A stretch of 64,000 bases of DNA, taken from positions 1,054,001-1,118,000 of the forward strand of contig NZ_LT629792.1 in assembly GCF_900106055.1 (NCBI RefSeq), read 5' to 3'. The translations under genes were made by a program, and so were the position numbers. Positions 9,010 through 17,010 of the stretch are shown here, piece by piece. A model generated the notes under the pieces. That model was given only the letters and a program-made list of their open reading frames with translations. It was not told the DNA's origin and ran no database searches. Each line of letters opens with the position of its first letter. The first letter of the stretch is position 1. The stretch is from Schaalia radingae (lineage in GTDB: Bacteria; Actinomycetota; Actinomycetes; Actinomycetales; Actinomycetaceae).

Positions 9010-10076
9010 GATTTCGAGCCGAAAACGATCTCATCCCAACTGGGTACCGAGCGGCGACGCGTGTTTTTCTTTGGTGCTTCAGCCTTTGGCTCAAGGTCTT
9101 CCATGCCGGGAAGCGCCGAGGTTTCCGGCTCGTCGGGCTGTTCGGCGGTGGGCGTTGCCATCACGGAACTCCACAGATCCCGGGAGGTCCCCGGCGCCGT
9201 CGAGGGTGCCTCTTCTTCGGGTGTTTCGGTCACGATGTCATCATCGTGGGGGTCGATCACTCCGGTCTCCATCGGTTCGGGTTCTGTCGTGTGCGTGCGT
9301 GAGTGAGCCAGGGAGTAAATGCGCGCTGACAGTGAATCGCGCTGGACGCGCTCATCTGGATCCTCAGTGTCGTCACCTTCACCGTCGATCACAATTTCCT
9401 GACGCTTGCCGCGCTGAGCGTTGAGCTGGTCGAGCAGCTCGTCATTGACCGGCGTGGGAGCCGGCTCGCTGTCATCTTCGGGATGCAGGGGAGTGAAGAC
9501 AGCAGAGACAGGGGAAGATGGAGTGGCGTTCTCGGTGAGCCACCGGGCTTCCTGATCGATTGCTTCCGCGCTGGATTCGGAATGATCCATGCGCCAATGT
9601 GCGGCGTGTTCGGCTGCGCCCTGAATGAACGTCACGAAGACTTCCCACGGGCCGTCCTGCTCACGCCTGGCTGACCAGATGATTGATTCGGGATCCACTC
9701 CGCGAGCCGCCAAGCGGTCGACAACGAGGTCACCCATCAGAGGTGAATCCTTTTCGCCACCCACATGCGATTCGCGTGCACGCTGAATGGCCCACGCTTT
9801 TTCTGCGTCGATCGGTGCTTCGAAACGCTCAATCAGCGCGATATCCGTATCGTATTCAGTGGCGATTTCTGATGCTGACATGCCTGAGCGCAGGAGTGCC
9901 TGAATGTCACGCGGACGCAGAGCCCTGGATTGGATGGGTTCAACTCGGGGACGTCCACGGCGAACTGACGCGCGCAATTCGTCAGTGACTGCCACGCGGT
10001 AACGTTCACCGTCTGCGTCGGTGAAAATCAGCGATTCATTGTCACTGCCGACACCGAGCAGCTCAAGATCGATCAT
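9006..10076 (-). CDS. sepH: Septation protein SepH
   Basis: 356 residues. The N-terminal 160 or so residues match the DUF3071/SepH domain: start MIDLELLGVGSDNESLIF, then the helix-turn-helix-like RPRDIQALLRSGMSASEIA and the motif FEAPIDAEKAWAIQRAR. The rest is acidic and low-complexity, with a basic tail (KKNTRRRSVPSWDEIVFGSKS). In Streptomyces and mycobacteria SepH binds FtsZ and stimulates its assembly at division sites. The ATG at 10076 is supported by a GGGAGG ribosome binding site; the longer reading has unrelated residues. Location near the principal sigma factor is usual for this gene. Confidence 0.9.
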   Translation of the reverse strand: MIDLELLGVGSDNESLIFTDADGERYRVAVTDELRASVRRGRPRVEPIQSRALRPRDIQALLRSGMSASEIATEYDTDIALIERFEAPIDAEKAWAIQRARESHVGGEKDSPLMGDLVVDRLAARGVDPESIIWSARREQDGPWEVFVTFIQGAAEHAAHWRMDHSESSAEAIDQEARWLTENATPSSPVSAVFTPLHPEDDSEPAPTPVNDELLDQLNAQRGKRQEIVIDGEGDDTEDPDERVQRDSLSARIYSLAHSRTHTTEPEPMETGVIDPHDDDIVTETPEEEAPSTAPGTSRDLWSSVMATPTAEQPDEPETSALPGMEDLEPKAEAPKKNTRRRSVPSWDEIVFGSKS

Positions 10077-10273
10077 GAAAACCTCCCGAATACATCTGAT
10101 TGAAATCGTCTCAAAGAAGAGTGAAGATCGGTGGCGCTTGGCGCGCGTGTCTAGTAAACGATCGGAATAAAACAGTGTCAGTATGGACGCCATAATGCGC
10201 AGAAGCGCAATGAGTGTTACTATCCCTGCGCTGAGCAAGATTTGACCCGCAGGCTGTGCGAGGAGGAGGAACC
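10077..10273. other. Intergenic region between divergent sepH and DUF4193 gene
   Basis: This 197-bp gap must hold the promoters of both genes. It is AT-richer than the surrounding coding DNA and ends in a strong AGGAGGAGG ribosome binding site before the GTG at 10274. A TACTAT sequence near 10215-10222 could be a -10 element for the plus-strand gene, but I see no convincing -35 partner and no long hairpin or repeat. Confidence 0.4.
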
Positions 10274-10576
10274 GTGGCAACTGACTACGATGCCCCACGT
10301 AAAAACGACGACGATGTGGCGGAAGATTCCATCGAAGAATTGAAGGCTCGCCGCAAGGACGCCGGTTCGAATGAGGTAGACGAGGACGAAAACGAGGCGG
10401 CGGAGAATTTTGAGCTGCCGGGCGCCGACCTGTCGAAAGAAGAACTGACTGTGCATGTGGTTCCTCGCCAGGATGATGAGTTCACGTGTACGAGCTGCTT
10501 CCTGGTCCATCACGCATCGCAGCTGGCTTATGTTGATGACAACGGTCAGCCTGTGTGCACGGAGTGTGCTGGGTAG
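10274..10576 (+). CDS. DUF4193 family protein
   Basis: 100 residues, strongly acidic in the first half and ending with a zinc-ribbon-like Cys arrangement: TCTSCFLVHHASQLAY then VCTECAG. Start MATDYDAPRKNDDD and length match the actinobacterial DUF4193 family (Rv2699c in M. tuberculosis). Function unknown; zinc binding is inferred from the two CxxC pairs. GTG start with AGGAGGAGG five bases upstream. It is the first gene of a compact run with DUF3710, OB-fold and DUF3159 genes; the gap to the next start is 2 nt. Confidence 0.88.
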   Translation: MATDYDAPRKNDDDVAEDSIEELKARRKDAGSNEVDEDENEAAENFELPGADLSKEELTVHVVPRQDDEFTCTSCFLVHHASQLAYVDDNGQPVCTECAG

Positions 10577-10578
10577 CT

Positions 10579-11244
10579 ATGGGCTGGTTGAAACGTCGAC
10601 GTCGCGATGATGAAGAGCAGGTCGAACAGCACGCACACGACGAGTCACAGGACAAGCGGCAGGCCGGTGATGACGCGGAGATCTGGGATGAGCCAGGTCC
10701 GCGCACTGCCGAGGACGTGGACGTCTCCCAAGGGTATGTCGACCTGGGTGCGCTGAAGATTCCGGCGATCAAGGGCATGCAGCTGCGCACGCAGCTGGCT
10801 GACGACAAGCGCACCGTGTTGCGCGTGTTGATCGTGCTGGGCAATTCGGGCCTGCAGATTTCAATCGCCGCCGCTCCGCGTTCCGGTGGAGTGTGGGACG
10901 AGGTGCGCGAAGAGATTCGTGAATCGCTGACATCCAACGGCGCCAGCGTGGAGGACGCTGAGACGCGCTATGGCGCCGAGCTGCTGGCTGACATGCCGGT
11001 GACCTTGCCGGATGGTTCAAAAGCGACGTCACGGATGCGCATCATTGGCCGTGAGGGTCCGCGCTGGTTTGCGCGCATTGATGTGTTGGGGCCTGCAGCT
11101 CAGTCAAGCGAAGCGGGCGAAGGAATTGAGAAGGTGATTGATCGCCTCGTGGTTGAGCGTGATGACCGTCCCCGCGCGCGCCTTGACCTGCTGCCGATGC
11201 ATGTTCCTGACAATGCCGTTCAAGCGCCGATTGTGCCGCAATGA
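10579..11244 (+). CDS. DUF3710 family protein
   Basis: 221 residues. A basic start (MGWLKRRRRDDEE) and acidic linker precede a conserved globular part beginning VDLGALKIPAIKGMQLR and including APRSGGVWDEVREEI, WFARIDVLGPAA and a C-terminal PRARLDLLP. This is the DUF3710 family (Rv2696c in M. tuberculosis), conserved across Actinobacteria and without known function. The ATG shares an ATGA overlap with the next gene, which points to translational coupling. Confidence 0.85.
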   Translation: MGWLKRRRRDDEEQVEQHAHDESQDKRQAGDDAEIWDEPGPRTAEDVDVSQGYVDLGALKIPAIKGMQLRTQLADDKRTVLRVLIVLGNSGLQISIAAAPRSGGVWDEVREEIRESLTSNGASVEDAETRYGAELLADMPVTLPDGSKATSRMRIIGREGPRWFARIDVLGPAAQSSEAGEGIEKVIDRLVVERDDRPRARLDLLPMHVPDNAVQAPIVPQ

Positions 11245-11642
11245 GTGACCCGAGCGAGGTTTTCCCGAAGCGCTCGTGGTGGCATAGATTGAGCGACGCG
11301 TGGCATTTTTCGACCCCTGAAGCGACTGAGGCCGATGATGAGCAGCGCTCTCAGCGTTCGCGAGGCACTGTGCCGATCAAGGACGTGCGTCCGCGTGAAA
11401 AGGTGGTTATTTCGGGTGTTCTGAGATCGGTGACGCTGTATCCGCAGGAGGGTCCTGATCAGCTCGATGCGACGTTGTTCGACGGGACCGGTTCAATCGT
11501 GATCAGGTGGCTGGGTCGGTGTGAGATCCCTGGCCTGCGCGTGGGGCACCACGTGGAAATCGAAGGAACTGTAGGTGTTGATCACGGAATCTACGTGATT
11601 TCTGACCCGCTGTACCGCCTGCTGGCTGGAGAACATTCGTGA
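11241..11642 (+). CDS. OB-fold nucleic-acid-binding domain protein
   Basis: 133 residues with an OB-fold from about residue 45: VSGVLRSVTLYPQ, then LDATLFDGTGSIVIRWLGR, then GLRVGHHVEIEGTVGV, a strand pattern like that of the anticodon-binding or ssDNA-binding OB fold. It corresponds in place and length to Rv2694c of M. tuberculosis. The exact ligand is unknown. The start overlaps the DUF3710 stop (ATGA) and the stop overlaps the DUF3159 GTG start, so the three genes are coupled. Confidence 0.82.
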   Translation: MSDPSEVFPKRSWWHRLSDAWHFSTPEATEADDEQRSQRSRGTVPIKDVRPREKVVISGVLRSVTLYPQEGPDQLDATLFDGTGSIVIRWLGRCEIPGLRVGHHVEIEGTVGVDHGIYVISDPLYRLLAGEHS

Positions 11643-12289
11643 GAGTTGTTGATTCGCTTCAGGACGAGGAATTCTCTGTCTGGTCGGCGTTGGGCGGCTG
11701 GCGGGGTATCGTTGAATCGGTCGCTCCGATCATCGTTTTTGTCACGACGTATATTGCGACCCACGAACTGACGTGGCCGCTGATCGCCTCCGGTATTCTC
11801 GCGGGCCTCTTCGTCGTTGCACGCCTGGTGTCCGGCCAGCAGATCACCCAGGCACTGTCGGGTGCCATCGGCGTTGCACTGTCGTGCGTGTGGGTGGTGT
11901 TCTCCGGTCGAGGGCAGGATTTCTTCATCGTGGGTATCGTCACGGCAGCGGTTCTGAGTGTGGCGTTGCTCGTGTCGATCGTGCTCCGGCTTCCTGCGGT
12001 CGAACTTGTGTTGAACATGTTCTGGGAAAAAGGCGCAGTGCCGCGCCGTGTATGCACCACGCTCACGTGGGTGTGGTTCGCACTGTTCTTCATTCGTTTC
12101 GCAGTGCAGGTGCCACTGTGGTGGGTAGGCCAGATTGCTGCACTGGGGGTCGCGAAACTCGTACTTGGATTGCCGCTGTTCGCCGTGGCATGTTGGATTA
12201 CGTGGATGACGCTGAGGCCCTTCGTCTCACTCGCGTCGGTGGAAGAACGTTCGACCGTTGACAACGGTGTAGATGAACCCCAGAGGTGA
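11639..12289 (+). CDS. DUF3159 family membrane protein
   Basis: 216 residues with about six membrane segments, for example IVESVAPIIVFVTTYIAT, LIASGILAGLFVVARLV and LSGAIGVALSCVWVVFSG, followed by hydrophobic stretches near residues 100, 150 and 180. The SGRGQDFFIVGI motif and overall length fit the DUF3159 family (Rv2693c in M. tuberculosis), an integral membrane family of unknown function. GTG start overlaps the previous stop. Its last 63 bases overlap the convergent HNH gene, an unusually long antisense overlap for two coding genes. Confidence 0.85.
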   Translation: MRVVDSLQDEEFSVWSALGGWRGIVESVAPIIVFVTTYIATHELTWPLIASGILAGLFVVARLVSGQQITQALSGAIGVALSCVWVVFSGRGQDFFIVGIVTAAVLSVALLVSIVLRLPAVELVLNMFWEKGAVPRRVCTTLTWVWFALFFIRFAVQVPLWWVGQIAALGVAKLVLGLPLFAVACWITWMTLRPFVSLASVEERSTVDNGVDEPQR

Positions 12290-13372
12290 GTGCCACTTAT
12301 AAACCCCCGTAGCGACCTGCTCAAGCCTCCAGTGGGCGTGTGTTTTTGCGCGGTGAACGCTTCGCGAGAGTGGACCGAGGTTGTCAAGGCGCGTCTGCCC
12401 GGATAGCCCATCTGGATCGAACGCCTGGGTATGGTCGATATCGCAGCTTCGCGAGCGAACATTCGAATACGGGAAGACTTCATAGGGTTCGCGCGTCTGG
12501 AGCGCCAGTCGCATATCGCCAGACGGATCATGGCGATCAATCGGCGTGAGAGCCCGCGGATCAAGAACGGGCCGGATCGTGACGCGAGTGTGAGCAAACA
12601 TCTGCCGCAGCTGTTTCAGCCCGCCACTGCCGTGCCCGTCAATCTGCGCGACGGGGGAGTCATCAACGTGGACGATCACAGTGGCAGCAGGCTGGAGTGA
12701 GCGCGAAGCGGATCCTTCGTCCAGAAGCCTGGCCGCGTAGTGCGGCGTTGCGAGGATACCCAACGCCTGTGAGCGTCGTTCATCGATGCTGAGTTCGTCA
12801 GCATCTGCGAGCAATCCAGCTAAACGCGTGATCGTATTGTCCAGTGCAATCGCGTCAGTCGCACTGAGTGTGGCATCGACAGAGGCGATGGAACTGGATT
12901 CTTCATGCGTGATCTGAACGCGGCGCGTGGACTGCGCTCGCGCGCATTGCGTGTCGAATTCATCGGGATTAATACGGGCGATGAGGTTGTCAACATGTCG
13001 ACAGATGCGCGCCTGAGACCAGGCAGCAATAGCCCCGAGGAAGCAGTCAATCTGACGGCAGACAGCCTGACTGAGCAGCGTCGTGCGTTCAGCGACCGTC
13101 ATCGCTTTCCACACGGGAACTTCTGCAGCGACAACTTGCTGCCACAGGCACGGCAGTCTAAAACTCAGGTCAAGTAAGGCTCCCATTTCATCGAGCATTT
13201 TGGCAGGGGACAGCCCTAACGCAGCAGATAGCTCAAGGTGTGCGAATTCGGCAATTCGAGGCACGCCCTCATCGGCTCGCTGCACCAGGTCCTGTTCGCC
13301 TTCAACAGCTTCACTCACGGCAAGAACAGCGCGGACAACCATCTGGGCACGCCGAGCCTGCGCCACACGCAC
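12227..13372 (-). CDS. DUF222/HNH endonuclease domain protein, probably missing its true N-terminus through a frameshift
   Basis: 381 residues from a GTG. The body is a DUF222 helical domain (VRVAQARRAQMVVRAVLAV, later ALGLSPAKM) followed by a C-terminal HNH nuclease core: CDIDHTQAF, then TRLDNLGPLSRSVHRAKTH. The first His of HNH is in DIDH, the Asn in LDNL and the last His in RAKTH. Such 13E12-like proteins are repeated in many actinobacterial genomes; their role is not established. The open frame reaches only to a TGA at 13406-13408, while the expected N-terminus continues in another frame upstream (see next entry). The 3' end overlaps the DUF3159 gene. If the frameshift is real the gene may be inactive or expressed as a shortened protein. 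Confidence 0.8.
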   Translation of the reverse strand: MRVAQARRAQMVVRAVLAVSEAVEGEQDLVQRADEGVPRIAEFAHLELSAALGLSPAKMLDEMGALLDLSFRLPCLWQQVVAAEVPVWKAMTVAERTTLLSQAVCRQIDCFLGAIAAWSQARICRHVDNLIARINPDEFDTQCARAQSTRRVQITHEESSSIASVDATLSATDAIALDNTITRLAGLLADADELSIDERRSQALGILATPHYAARLLDEGSASRSLQPAATVIVHVDDSPVAQIDGHGSGGLKQLRQMFAHTRVTIRPVLDPRALTPIDRHDPSGDMRLALQTREPYEVFPYSNVRSRSCDIDHTQAFDPDGLSGQTRLDNLGPLSRSVHRAKTHAHWRLEQVATGVYKWHSPLGFIYTVVNGRTFFHRRE

Positions 13373-13390
13373 CGCACGATCCGCGTCGCG

Positions 13391-13464
13391 GCAGCGTTGA
13401 CCAGCTCACGAGCCGTGGCCTCAGGAGTGTCACAATCTCCTGCACTTACCGCAATGTCGAACAT
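13391..13464 (-). pseudogene. Out-of-frame N-terminal piece of the DUF222/HNH gene
   Basis: Starting at the ATG at 13464 the reading is MFDIAVSAGDCDTPEATAR followed by ELVNAA, and then the frame diverges from the HNH protein. Inserting one base near 13388-13391 (plus strand GTCGCGGCA read as GTCGGCGGCA) would give NAAADADRAVRVAQARR and join smoothly to the main frame, which is the normal helical start of DUF222 proteins. This implies a single-base deletion or a sequencing error. Confidence 0.6.
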
Positions 13465-13547
13465 GTGTTCTATTGTGGCAGTGGGCACGGGCATCTGCGT
13501 TCCATCCACAGGCTCACAAGCAGCCCATGAAAGTGATGTACCTCACA

Positions 13548-14258
13548 TTAAGCTGTGGTGTTTGGAGCATCAGCCTGTCCGGTCTCCGGCACAACGCCAT
13601 TGACCAGCGTCCCCAAATGCTCCAAGTGTTTCCCGCGCTTTTCGGGCACCAGCATCAACAGTTCATCGCCTGATTCGAACACGTCGTCAGGTTGTGGATT
13701 CACAGGAATCTGGTCGCGCAGTAACGCCGCCAGGACCGTTCCTGCAGGGAAGTCAACCTGACCGATTCGCTCGCCCACCAGGGGCGAATCCTCCGGAAGG
13801 ACAATCGCATACATTGCAACATTGGCCTTGTTGAACGTAAACAGCGGGATGGGAGCGCCCTCGGAAACAGCTTCCTCAACCAGGGCGGTCATGATGCGCG
13901 GCGTGGACACCGGCACGTCAACACCCCACGCCTCGTTGAAGAGCCATTCATTGCGCGGGTGATTAATACGGGCCACCACGCGCGGCACGCCGAACTCGGT
14001 CTTCGCGAGCAGGGAGATCACCAGGTTCGCCTTGTCGTCGCCCGTTGCGGCAACCAGGACATCGGTTTCTCGCACTCCCGCGTCGGCGAGGACGTCCGGT
14101 GAGCACGCATCGGCCAGCACCCAGTCCGCATCAGCCACAGTTGCCACACGCATCTGGTCAGGATTGTTGTCGATCAGGGTGACCTCGTGGCCATGATCCA
14201 GAAGTTCGAGGGCGACGAAGCGTCCCACTGAGCCAGCACCGGCAATCACGATTTTCAT
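13548..14258 (-). CDS. TrkA-family potassium channel regulatory protein (CeoC type)
   Basis: 236 residues. The N-terminal RCK/TrkA_N Rossmann domain has GAGSVGRFVALELL at residues 7-20 and the acidic NAD-ribose ligand in VTLIDNN; a TrkA_C domain follows from about 140 to 220 (SPLVGERIGQVDFPAGTVL). These proteins bind NAD(H) and gate or regulate K+ transport at the membrane. The start codon directly abuts the stop of the upstream paralogue, so both are cotranscribed. In M. tuberculosis the matching pair is ceoB/ceoC, also beside an APC permease. Confidence 0.88.
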   Translation of the reverse strand: MKIVIAGAGSVGRFVALELLDHGHEVTLIDNNPDQMRVATVADADWVLADACSPDVLADAGVRETDVLVAATGDDKANLVISLLAKTEFGVPRVVARINHPRNEWLFNEAWGVDVPVSTPRIMTALVEEAVSEGAPIPLFTFNKANVAMYAIVLPEDSPLVGERIGQVDFPAGTVLAALLRDQIPVNPQPDDVFESGDELLMLVPEKRGKHLEHLGTLVNGVVPETGQADAPNTTA

Positions 14259-14924
14259 CTAGTTCTCCAATCTCGGTGCAGAGGTGAGCACATTGCGCAG
14301 CGCAAGCGAATCTGTGCCTGACACGGCGAAAATCAGCTCATCATGTTCCTGAACGACGAGGTCGTTGCGCGCAGGCTGGATCACGCCCAACCGAGACACA
14401 AAGGCGAGTCGCTCGCCGGTCAGTTCCTCAACGACTGGCAGCGGAACGGAGGTCCACGACGGGTCTGGGATAACGTTCACGAGCGACACCAAGCCGGTCG
14501 AGTGCGTCCAGGTCACGTGCGCATTTGGCGGCATCATCCAGCGCAGAACAGCCTCGGACGTGCGGCGAACCGCTGCTACCGTGGGGATGCCTAAGCGCTC
14601 ATACACCGCGGCTCGCGAGGGGTCGTAGATGCGTGCGACCACGCGCTCAACATGGAAAGTCGTGCGAGCTACTCGGGCCGCAATGATGTTTGAATTGTCG
14701 CCATTGGAGACCGCGGCGAAAGCGTACGCATCCTTGATGCCCGCCTGACGCAGAGCATCGCGATCCATGCCGACGCCTGTCACACGCCGACCGGAAAAGT
14801 CGGATGACAGGCGTCTGAAAGCCTGAGCGTTCATATCAATGACGGCAACTGAATGGCCCTGTTCATCAAGTGTCGAGGCGATCGACGCGCCGACCCGGCC
14901 ACATCCCATAATTACGAAATGCAC
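14259..14924 (-). CDS. TrkA-family potassium channel regulatory protein (CeoB type)
   Basis: 221 residues. The NAD-binding core is MGCGRVGASIASTLDEQGH (residues 6-24) followed by VAVIDMN, and the C-terminal TrkA_C domain ends with LVVQEHDELIFAVSG. Paralogous to the next gene and presumably its partner in an octameric RCK-type gating ring. GTG start at 14922-14924: no ribosome binding site, but TACCTT is located 7 nt upstream, consistent with leaderless transcription. It is divergent from the APC permease that it probably regulates. Confidence 0.87.
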   Translation of the reverse strand: MHFVIMGCGRVGASIASTLDEQGHSVAVIDMNAQAFRRLSSDFSGRRVTGVGMDRDALRQAGIKDAYAFAAVSNGDNSNIIAARVARTTFHVERVVARIYDPSRAAVYERLGIPTVAAVRRTSEAVLRWMMPPNAHVTWTHSTGLVSLVNVIPDPSWTSVPLPVVEELTGERLAFVSRLGVIQPARNDLVVQEHDELIFAVSGTDSLALRNVLTSAPRLEN

Positions 14925-14976
14925 AGGTTCAAAGGTACTCGGTTTTCCTGTCGAAAGGGTAGTAGGCTAGACCATC
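14925..14976. promoter_or_regulatory. Divergent promoter region trkA pair / APC permease
   Basis: Only 52 bp separate the divergent start codons. A minus-strand TACCTT (14932-14937) stands 7 nt before the trkA GTG and a plus-strand TAGGCT (14963-14968) stands 8 nt before the permease GTG. Both look like -10 boxes of leaderless or near-leaderless transcripts; the two -35 regions would overlap, which allows coordinated control. Confidence 0.45.
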
Positions 14977-17010
14977 GTGTTGGAGGCTTTTTCTCGCGCC
15001 AAGCGCGTACTGATTGGGCGACCCATGCGTTCAGACGCCATGGGGCACCAGTTATTGCCCAAACGGATCGCATTGCCGATCTTCGCATCTGATGCGCTTT
15101 CATCCGTCGCTTACGCGCCAGATGAAGTTCTGCTTACCCTGGCAATCGCCGGAGGAGTTGCAGTAACCCAATCCGTGTGGGTGGGGCTGGCAGTGGCGGT
15201 AGTGCTGCTGGTCGTCGTGCTGTCCTACCGCCAGACCGTACACGCCTACCCGTCAGGCGGCGGAGACTATGAAGTCGTGACCAAGAACCTCGGACCGTCG
15301 TGGGGACTGGTCGTCGCATCTGCGTTGCTGGTGGACTACGTGCTGACGGTGGCGGTGTCGATCTCCTCAGGGGCGCGCTACGTGACCGCCGCAATCCCAC
15401 AGCTGGCAGGCCAGGAAGTGCCGATCGCAGTGGCCGTTGTCATCGTGCTGTGCCTGTTGAATCTGCGCGGTATGCGCGAGGCAGGTTCAGCTTTCGCTAT
15501 TCCGACATACATTTACATGGCTTCAATTGGTATTCTCATCGCGGTCGGCATGGTCAAACTGGTCACAGGCCACCTCGGTCAGGCACCCTCGGCAATGTAT
15601 GACCTTGTCCCGCAGGCCTCTCACGTATCGGGCCTGGTCGGACTGGGCGGAGCGCTGCTGGTGATGCGCGCATTTTCCTCGGGCTGCGCAGCGCTGACCG
15701 GAGTCGAAGCGATCTCCAACGGCGTGCCCTCATTCCAGCGCCCCAAGTCCCGTAACGCGGCGACAACTCTCGCGATGCTCGGCGGGATCGCTGCCACCAT
15801 GCTGATTTCAATTCTCGTATTGGCGAGGGCGACCGGCGTGAGAATCGTGGAGGATCCGGCCACACAACTGAGTCTGAACGGGGCGCCAGCAGGCGATGTC
15901 AGGCTCGACCCGGTGATCGGCCAGTTGTCTTCAGCAGTATTCGGACACGGATCGATCCTGTTTTACCTGATCACGATTGTGACCGGATTGATTTTGGTGC
16001 TGGCAGCCAACACGGCGTTTAACGGTTTTCCAACCTTGGCCTCGGTACTGTCACGCGACTCGTTCCTGCCGCGTCAGCTGTACCGCCGTGGAGACCGGCT
16101 GACATTCTCAAACGGCATCGTTGCCTTGTCGGCCGCAGCAATCGTCCTGATCATCGCGTTTGATGCGCAGGTTACCCACCTGATCCAGCTCTACATCGTC
16201 GGCGTGTTCATCTCTTTCACGCTCAGCCAGGTGGGCATGATCCGCCACTGGAATGCGAAACTGCGCAATCCTCAGCGCGCCGACTCGCGGGCCTCCCTGC
16301 TGCGCTCGCGGCTAGTCAACATGATCGGATTCGTGCTGACGGGAACGGTGCTGATCGTCGTACTCGTGACGAAATTTACCCGCGGTGCGTGGATCACATT
16401 GCTGCTAATGGGGCTGGTGTTCCTGACTCAACGTGCCATTCGCCATCACTACGACACCGTTGCGACGCAGCTGCGCGTGGAGGACTACTCGACTCGGCGC
16501 GCACTTCCGTCGCGCGTGCACGCATTAGTGCTGGTCTCGTCAATGAGCAGAGTGACGATGCGGGCAATTGCCACTGCCCGCGCGACGGCGCCCTCGTCAC
16601 TGCAACTGGTGAGTGTGGTTGCCGACCAAGCTGAAGAAGAACGGATCATCCGGCAGTGGCGGGCCTCCGGCCTGCCGATCCCGCTGACGATTCTGTCAGC
16701 ACCTTACCGGGATATCACGCAGGTCATCGTCCAGCACGTGCGTTCCCAGCGACGCCGGTCACCTCGCGAAATGGTGGTTGTGTACGTGCCGCAGTTCCTC
16801 GTGTCGCACTGGTGGGAAAATGTGCTGCACAATCAGACGGCACTGAGGTTGCGTCAGGCACTGCTGCGGATTCCGGGCGTAGTCCTCACTCTTGTACCAT
16901 GGAAACTTGGGGAAGACAGCCAGGTGGAGGGTGAGCAGCCCATCAAACGCCAGCTGATTAACGACCCGTTCCGTTCACGTCAGAAAGGTCCTCATGACTC
17001 CGCCTCGTAA
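14977..17010 (+). CDS. APC-superfamily permease, KimA/YdaO-like, probable potassium importer
   Basis: 677 residues: an N-terminal cytosolic start, about twelve membrane segments to residue 470, and a 200-residue cytosolic C-terminal domain (from roughly MSRVTMRAIATARATAP). The signature LLPKRIALPIFASDALSSVAYAPDE near residue 27 and YPSGGGDYEVVTKNLG are typical of the KimA-like branch of the APC superfamily, whose Bacillus member imports K+ with protons and is inhibited by c-di-AMP. Potassium as substrate here is inferred from that relation and from the divergent TrkA/Ceo pair. The gene overlaps the following methyltransferase by 17 bases. Confidence 0.82.
   Translation: MLEAFSRAKRVLIGRPMRSDAMGHQLLPKRIALPIFASDALSSVAYAPDEVLLTLAIAGGVAVTQSVWVGLAVAVVLLVVVLSYRQTVHAYPSGGGDYEVVTKNLGPSWGLVVASALLVDYVLTVAVSISSGARYVTAAIPQLAGQEVPIAVAVVIVLCLLNLRGMREAGSAFAIPTYIYMASIGILIAVGMVKLVTGHLGQAPSAMYDLVPQASHVSGLVGLGGALLVMRAFSSGCAALTGVEAISNGVPSFQRPKSRNAATTLAMLGGIAATMLISILVLARATGVRIVEDPATQLSLNGAPAGDVRLDPVIGQLSSAVFGHGSILFYLITIVTGLILVLAANTAFNGFPTLASVLSRDSFLPRQLYRRGDRLTFSNGIVALSAAAIVLIIAFDAQVTHLIQLYIVGVFISFTLSQVGMIRHWNAKLRNPQRADSRASLLRSRLVNMIGFVLTGTVLIVVLVTKFTRGAWITLLLMGLVFLTQRAIRHHYDTVATQLRVEDYSTRRALPSRVHALVLVSSMSRVTMRAIATARATAPSSLQLVSVVADQAEEERIIRQWRASGLPIPLTILSAPYRDITQVIVQHVRSQRRRSPREMVVVYVPQFLVSHWWENVLHNQTALRLRQALLRIPGVVLTLVPWKLGEDSQVEGEQPIKRQLINDPFRSRQKGPHDSAS

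Noticed and set aside
11659..12597. A 312-codon minus-strand open frame across DUF3159 and the start of the HNH region.
   Set aside because: The translation is low-complexity Thr/Ser/Arg-rich and antisense to two genes with clear family matches.
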